Source: Candidatus Heimdallarchaeota archaeon
GTDB taxonomy: Archaea; Asgardarchaeota; Heimdallarchaeia; Heimdallarchaeales; Kariarchaeaceae
Assembly (NCBI GenBank): GCA_029882335.1
Contig: JAOUKW010000161.1
Span: forward strand, 1 to 8,758
Reading direction: 5' to 3'
Length of the DNA: 8,758 nucleotides
Below, one piece after another: positions 5,433 through 8,758 of this stretch. The position numbers were made by a program, and so were the translations under genes. The notes below the pieces were generated by a model that had not been told where the DNA came from, made no database searches, and saw only the letters and a program-made list of their open reading frames with translations. How positions within the stretch are numbered: position 1 is the stretch's first letter; each line of letters opens with the position of its first letter.

Positions 5433-6833
5433 ATGGGACAAAAATCCAATATAGAAATAGAATATAGTGCAGGTTGGTCTGATCCTGAAAATTATACAAA
5501 AGCAACCAATTATGGTCTTTCAGAAGATATTGTAAAAGAAATATCTAAGATAAAAAATGAGCCAAAATGGATGACTGAATTCAGATTACGCTCATTACAA
5601 TTATTCAATGAAATGCCAACACCAAAATGGGCAGATCCCATTATCAATTCCATTGATTTCCAAAAGATTAGATATTATGTAACATACTCTGATAAAGCAG
5701 AGAAATCATGGGACGATGTACCAGACAATATAAAAAATACATTCGATCGATTGGGAATACCAGAGGCAGAAAGGAAATTTTTGGCAGGTGTAGGAGCACA
5801 ATATGATTCTGAGACCGTTTATCACAAATTAAGAGAAGATCTAGAAGCACAAGGAATAATATTTCTTGATACAGATACTGGTCTCAAAGAATATGAAGAT
5901 GTTTTTAGAAAGTATTTCGGAACCGTTATACCACCTGAAGACAATAAATTCTCAGCATTGAATTCTGCGGTATGGTCAGGAGGATCATTTATTATAATCC
6001 CCAAAGGTATTAAAGTAGATATACCGTTACAAGCATATTTTAGAATTAATACGAAAAACGTAGGTCAATTCGAAAGAACACTCATAATTGCAGAACCAGG
6101 GTCGGATATACAATACATTGAAGGATGTACTGCACCAACTTACACAACAGATTCTTTACACTCAGCAGTAGTAGAATTAATTGCAATGGAAGGTTCAAGA
6201 TTAAGATATACCACCATTCAAAATTGGTCTAATAATGTGTATAATTTAGTTACTAAAAGAGCTCATGCACATAAAAATGCACGTGTTGAATGGGTTGATG
6301 GTAATATTGGATCAAAACTGACTATGAAATATCCAGCAGTATATTTAATGGGAGAAGGTGCACGAGGAGAAGTTCTCACTATTGCCTATGCTGGAAATGG
6401 ACAACACCAAGATTCTGGCGCAAAAATGATACACCTTGCCCCACGTACCCATTCAAAAATTACTGCAAAAAGTATTTCTAAAGGTACTGGTAAAACTACA
6501 TACAGAGGTTTAGTTCAGGTAGCCCCAAATGCTAAAAATGTTGTGTCAAATGTAATTTGTGACGCATTGTTAATAGATGATGAATCTAAAAACGATACAT
6601 TCCCTTATAGTGAAATCCAACGAGATGATGCAACAATCACTCATGAAGCAACAGTTGGTAAAATTAATCAAGAAACCTTGTTTTACTTGATGTCTCGAGG
6701 AATACCAGAAAATGAAGCATTAGCATTAGTTGTTATGGGATTTTTTGATCCATTCACAAAAGAATTACCTATGGAATATGCTGTAGAGCTAAACAGACTT
6801 ATAGAAATGGAAATGGAAGGCGCAATAGGCTAA
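5433..6833 (+). CDS. sufB: Fe-S cluster assembly scaffold protein SufB
   Basis: A 466-residue SufB of normal family length. It is the central scaffold of the SufBC2D complex, accepting sulfur and building the nascent Fe-S cluster in the cytoplasm. Family signatures are clear: a conserved N-terminal region with PKWMTEFRLRSLQLF, then SAVWSGGSFIIIPKGI, FERTLIIAEPGSD, IEGCTAP, VVELIAMEGSRLRYTTIQNWS, CDALLID, TFPYSEI, HEATVGKINQETLFYLMSRG and a C-terminal helix. Its only two cysteines, C232 (EGCTAP) and C376 (ICDALL), correspond to E. coli C254 and C405, the residues implicated in sulfur transfer and cluster formation, so the protein should be functional. I chose ATG at 5433; an in-frame TTG at 5427 would add two residues, and neither has a strong SD. 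It diverges from sufD instead of preceding it, and sufC is absent here. The only annotated gene downstream in the window on this side is a tRNA on the opposite strand, so sufB is probably monocistronic. Confidence 0.96.
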   Translation: MGQKSNIEIEYSAGWSDPENYTKATNYGLSEDIVKEISKIKNEPKWMTEFRLRSLQLFNEMPTPKWADPIINSIDFQKIRYYVTYSDKAEKSWDDVPDNIKNTFDRLGIPEAERKFLAGVGAQYDSETVYHKLREDLEAQGIIFLDTDTGLKEYEDVFRKYFGTVIPPEDNKFSALNSAVWSGGSFIIIPKGIKVDIPLQAYFRINTKNVGQFERTLIIAEPGSDIQYIEGCTAPTYTTDSLHSAVVELIAMEGSRLRYTTIQNWSNNVYNLVTKRAHAHKNARVEWVDGNIGSKLTMKYPAVYLMGEGARGEVLTIAYAGNGQHQDSGAKMIHLAPRTHSKITAKSISKGTGKTTYRGLVQVAPNAKNVVSNVICDALLIDDESKNDTFPYSEIQRDDATITHEATVGKINQETLFYLMSRGIPENEALALVVMGFFDPFTKELPMEYAVELNRLIEMEMEGAIG

Positions 6834-6902
6834 TTTCATTAATAATATCAAAATAAAAAGTGAATATATTTAACTAAATTATCAATAAGTCAATTTAAAT
6901 TA

Positions 6903-6939
6903 TCAAAAAATCATCACATCTTTAAAATCAACAAAATAA
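6903..6939 (-). terminator. T-rich 3' flank of tRNA-Val, probable terminator
   Basis: Immediately after the tRNA the minus strand reads TTATTTTGTTGATTTT and, some bases on, a T6 run (6905-6910). Archaeal RNA polymerase terminates at such T tracts without a hairpin. The convergent sufB transcript also ends near here, but its own plus-strand side shows no strong T run. Confidence 0.4.
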
Positions 6940-7043
6940 TGGATCCACTGAGATTCGAACTCAGGACCTCATCCGTGTGAAGGATGCGTCATTCGGTCAA
7001 AATTACCACAATAATTTTGATAACCGGGCTAGACCATGGATCC
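6940..7043 (-). tRNA. tRNA-Val (anticodon CAC) with a 29-base D-loop intron
   Basis: The minus strand folds as a complete cloverleaf once a 29-base intron is removed. The acceptor stem is GGATCCA/TGGATCC with discriminator A. The D arm contains GGTCTAGCCCGGTTA. The anticodon stem CATCC/GGATG holds the loop TTCACAC, giving anticodon CAC at 6977-6979, which reads GUG. The T arm is CTGAG-TTCGAAT-CTCAG. Exon 1 is 7043-7021 (23 bases) and exon 2 is 6991-6940 (52 bases), giving a 75-base mature tRNA without encoded CCA. The spliced D arm, CCCGGTTATGACGC, matches the form usual in archaeal tRNA-Val, which fixes the intron as an insertion between standard positions 21 and 22 rather than at the common 37/38 site. 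The acceptor, anticodon and T stems pair fully; the fourth D-stem pair (13-22) is U-U. A TATA-like box lies 23-31 bases upstream. Confidence 0.95.
6992..7020 (-). other. Noncanonical tRNA intron with bulge-helix-bulge-like fold
   Basis: The 29-base intron forms CAAAATTA/TAATTTTG with a six-base loop TTGTGG. Next to this stem, exon CGGT pairs with intron ACCG as a four-base helix. A three-base bulge (TAT) lies on the 5' side and another (AAT) on the 3' side. Cutting after the second base of each bulge, as the archaeal tRNA endonuclease does, gives exactly the mature tRNA. The outer helix is poor, so this is a relaxed form of the motif. Confidence 0.85.
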
Positions 7044-7065
7044 AATAATTACTTCAGATCTACTG

Positions 7066-7074
7066 AATAAATAG
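7066..7074 (-). promoter_or_regulatory. Putative TATA box of tRNA-Val
   Basis: CTATTTATT on the minus strand ends 23 bases before the tRNA 5' end. This is the distance expected for an archaeal TATA box with transcription starting at or near the mature 5' end. Confidence 0.45.
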
Positions 7075-7186
7075 ACTTATCGATTAATCATCTAATAAGG
7101 TGTAATATTTTTTTTTCAAGTTAGTGATAAATTTTAGATATAATGGATTCTACCGTTTTAAATTTAAGATAAATAATTTTTCATAA

Positions 7187-8758
7187 TCATTTGTTAAACT
7201 TTGACATTATAAAATCGCTAATTTTAGGTCCGTACCATGGTAACATGAAAAATGCAACCGCACCAATTATAATTACAGGAAACATACCAAAAGGAGCAGT
7301 TATACTGGCTAATGGGGTGATACTGACACGTAGCAATTGGAGAAATGAAACTTCATTTCCAACCCAATCAATTAATGTTAACGTGGTATTAAATTCTTTA
7401 ACGGTTTCACTACCTAATCTGTAATTATATGTAAAGTTAGTTTGTCCCAAAACATTCTCAGTAATATTATTTCCTAAATCAAGGAAAGCATATCTAACAC
7501 CAGCAACAGAGTCATTCATCTCAAACTCAAATAGAACCATCCCATTATCATTTGATACTACCTTTCTATCACCATATTGCTCGTCAAAGTTGGAGATAAC
7601 ATATGATCCGGTAGGATTACTTTCATCATAAACTAATACGTAAGTTTGATTTACAGACTCACCTCTGTTTGTTGTGATAGTAATAGTAGCATTGAATTCT
7701 CCTTCATCAGCATAAGTATAGGTATGAGCTAATGAGATATTATTATCAATTGGAATGGTTAAATCAATCAGGGAAGTACCATCACCGGGATTTAATTCAA
7801 TTGATGAAAATGATCCTTTTGCAACATAAGCAGTAAAATTAAAGACAAATGACGCATTTGCGGAATATATTTTATAATCACTAAAAATTCGAGTTGAGTT
7901 AGTCGATTCTACTTCCAACTCAAGTTGTGGTATACCATCCTCTATAATTATGATTTGATAATCAATTCTATTTATAGTTCTAGTAATATTAATGCTAGTG
8001 TCATTAACAACAGCATAACTATATAATTCAACATTTGCACCACTGGGAAAACTTTCCAAAGTATATTCTCTTCCTATATCATCAACACCAGTACTAGTTT
8101 GATTGAAATTTCTTAAAGCAGTAGAATATTCAGTTGTTTTCTTAAAGTAAATACCGAATTCATCATCTGGATTACTATTGTAATATGACATCGTAGCATT
8201 TAATATTTCATCACCAAAGTATAAATCATCCAACATATCTGTTGTCCAATAATTAGCAGTAGTAAGTAAGTTATATGGCCGGGAATTAGATTGTATTTCA
8301 GAAGCACCTTGTGAACTGACTGCATAGAATGGAACGTAATCAACAGACATATTCAGTACAAATGTAAAAGTAACTAATGTTGCATTTGGAAGAATTACAT
8401 CAGGCATATATGGTACTTGAAAATCATATTGACTATAGTAGGTCGTAGAAAGTGATCGCTCTAAGAATTTCTGGTTGCCAGTAGTAAGAGAAAGTTCAGT
8501 ATTGGAAGAATGAGTATTGTTGAATACAGAACCATTGACAATAGGTAAATCAGCATATAATTTAACCTTAGTAGTTGTATCATAACTAGTACCATTTCTT
8601 AAAACAATAGCATAATTTATCGTAACATTTTCAAATGCATTAACAGTGTAGATACCTCCATCTCCTTTTGTGAAATTCCTTTCCCTTGTTTCAATTGCTC
8701 CAGCATTTGTTGCATTTAATAAAAATGGACGATAATCTTCGACAAAATCTACATCATC
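7187..8758 (-). CDS. Sequon-rich surface protein with PKD-like domain and C-terminal membrane anchor (partial)
   Basis: The frame is open from the right edge to a TGA at 7187-7189, giving the last 523 residues. A methionine at 8407 is internal, since the sequence upstream of it continues in the same style. The protein is almost all predicted beta-strand, contains no cysteine, and carries about 22 N-x-S/T sequons in some 485 residues before the anchor, typical of an archaeal protein exposed outside the cell and N-glycosylated. A PKD-like repeat is visible at about 315-375 (numbered from the edge), with GDGT at 325-328, HTYTYADEGEF at 345-355 and ATITITT after it. One hydrophobic segment at about 492-510 is followed by a short lysine-containing tail, so it is anchored by its C-terminus. 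The signal peptide, if present, is outside the window. It may be an S-layer-related or adhesive protein; nothing identifies a catalytic role. Confidence 0.8.
   Translation of the reverse strand, partial: DDVDFVEDYRPFLLNATNAGAIETRERNFTKGDGGIYTVNAFENVTINYAIVLRNGTSYDTTTKVKLYADLPIVNGSVFNNTHSSNTELSLTTGNQKFLERSLSTTYYSQYDFQVPYMPDVILPNATLVTFTFVLNMSVDYVPFYAVSSQGASEIQSNSRPYNLLTTANYWTTDMLDDLYFGDEILNATMSYYNSNPDDEFGIYFKKTTEYSTALRNFNQTSTGVDDIGREYTLESFPSGANVELYSYAVVNDTSINITRTINRIDYQIIIIEDGIPQLELEVESTNSTRIFSDYKIYSANASFVFNFTAYVAKGSFSSIELNPGDGTSLIDLTIPIDNNISLAHTYTYADEGEFNATITITTNRGESVNQTYVLVYDESNPTGSYVISNFDEQYGDRKVVSNDNGMVLFEFEMNDSVAGVRYAFLDLGNNITENVLGQTNFTYNYRLGSETVKEFNTTLTLIDWVGNEVSFLQLLRVSITPLASITAPFGMFPVIIIGAVAFFMLPWYGPKISDFIMSKFNK

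Noticed and set aside
6875..6906. Direct repeat TAAATTATCAA (6875-6885 and 6896-6906) after sufB
   Set aside because: Only 11 bases of nearly pure A/T in low-complexity DNA. It is expected by chance, with no attachment-site or array context.
7108..7116. T9 run on the plus strand between the tRNA and the surface protein gene
   Set aside because: It would suit a plus-strand terminator, but no plus-strand gene ends nearby; sufB ends 275 bases earlier. It is probably homopolymer drift.
7191..7424. Plus-strand frame of 77 codons opposite the surface protein gene
   Set aside because: It is antisense to the long sequon-rich frame, has no ribosome binding site and no recognisable domain. The minus-strand protein is clearly the coding one.
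8405..8407. ATG at 8407 as the start of the surface protein
   Set aside because: The frame continues upstream without a stop to the window edge, with the same sequon-rich style, and no ribosome binding site precedes this codon.

Overview
The window looks like a piece of an AT-rich archaeal chromosome. The evidence is: an archaeal-type DnaG N-terminus at the left edge, a tRNA-Val gene carrying a short intron with a bulge-helix-bulge-like fold and no encoded CCA, GGTGA-type ribosome binding sites, TTTAAATA-like TATA boxes, and a sequon-rich, cysteine-free surface protein with a C-terminal membrane anchor. An Asgard archaeon or another AT-rich mesophilic archaeon is possible, but the window alone does not settle the lineage.

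Layout, left to right. (1) 1-382, minus strand: the start of dnaG, cut by the window edge. (2) 383-1038: a long AT-rich intergenic region between divergent genes, with a symmetric TATA-like palindrome and a small G+C-richer stem-loop element. (3) 1039-2541, plus strand: a membrane-embedded family 2 glycosyltransferase of the processive, cellulose-synthase-like kind. (4) 2531-5114, minus strand: a compact three-gene unit read in the order sufD, Rieske ferredoxin, DNA cytosine-5 methyltransferase. The methyltransferase stop overlaps the convergent glycosyltransferase stop by 11 bases. (5) 5115-5426: a divergent control region with inverted and direct repeats. (6) 5427/5433-6833, plus strand: sufB. 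(7) 6940-7043, minus strand: intron-containing tRNA-Val(CAC). (8) 7187-8758, minus strand: the C-terminal 523 residues of a large secreted, probably heavily N-glycosylated surface protein, with its N-terminus beyond the window.

The functional core is iron-sulfur cluster assembly. SufB and SufD are the scaffold partners of the SufBCD complex and are transcribed away from a shared 0.3 kb region. The ATPase SufC is not in the window. A small Rieske-type [2Fe-2S] protein follows sufD directly, an arrangement also known from some bacterial suf operons. The unusual member is the DNA methyltransferase at the end of this unit, with no restriction enzyme beside it.

I see no CRISPR array, insertion sequence or recognisable defence island. 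The points most worth a second look are the D-loop intron of the tRNA, the sufD-Rieske-methyltransferase linkage, the repeats between sufD and sufB, the stem-loop element at 770-829, and a possible A-tract frameshift at the start of the glycosyltransferase.
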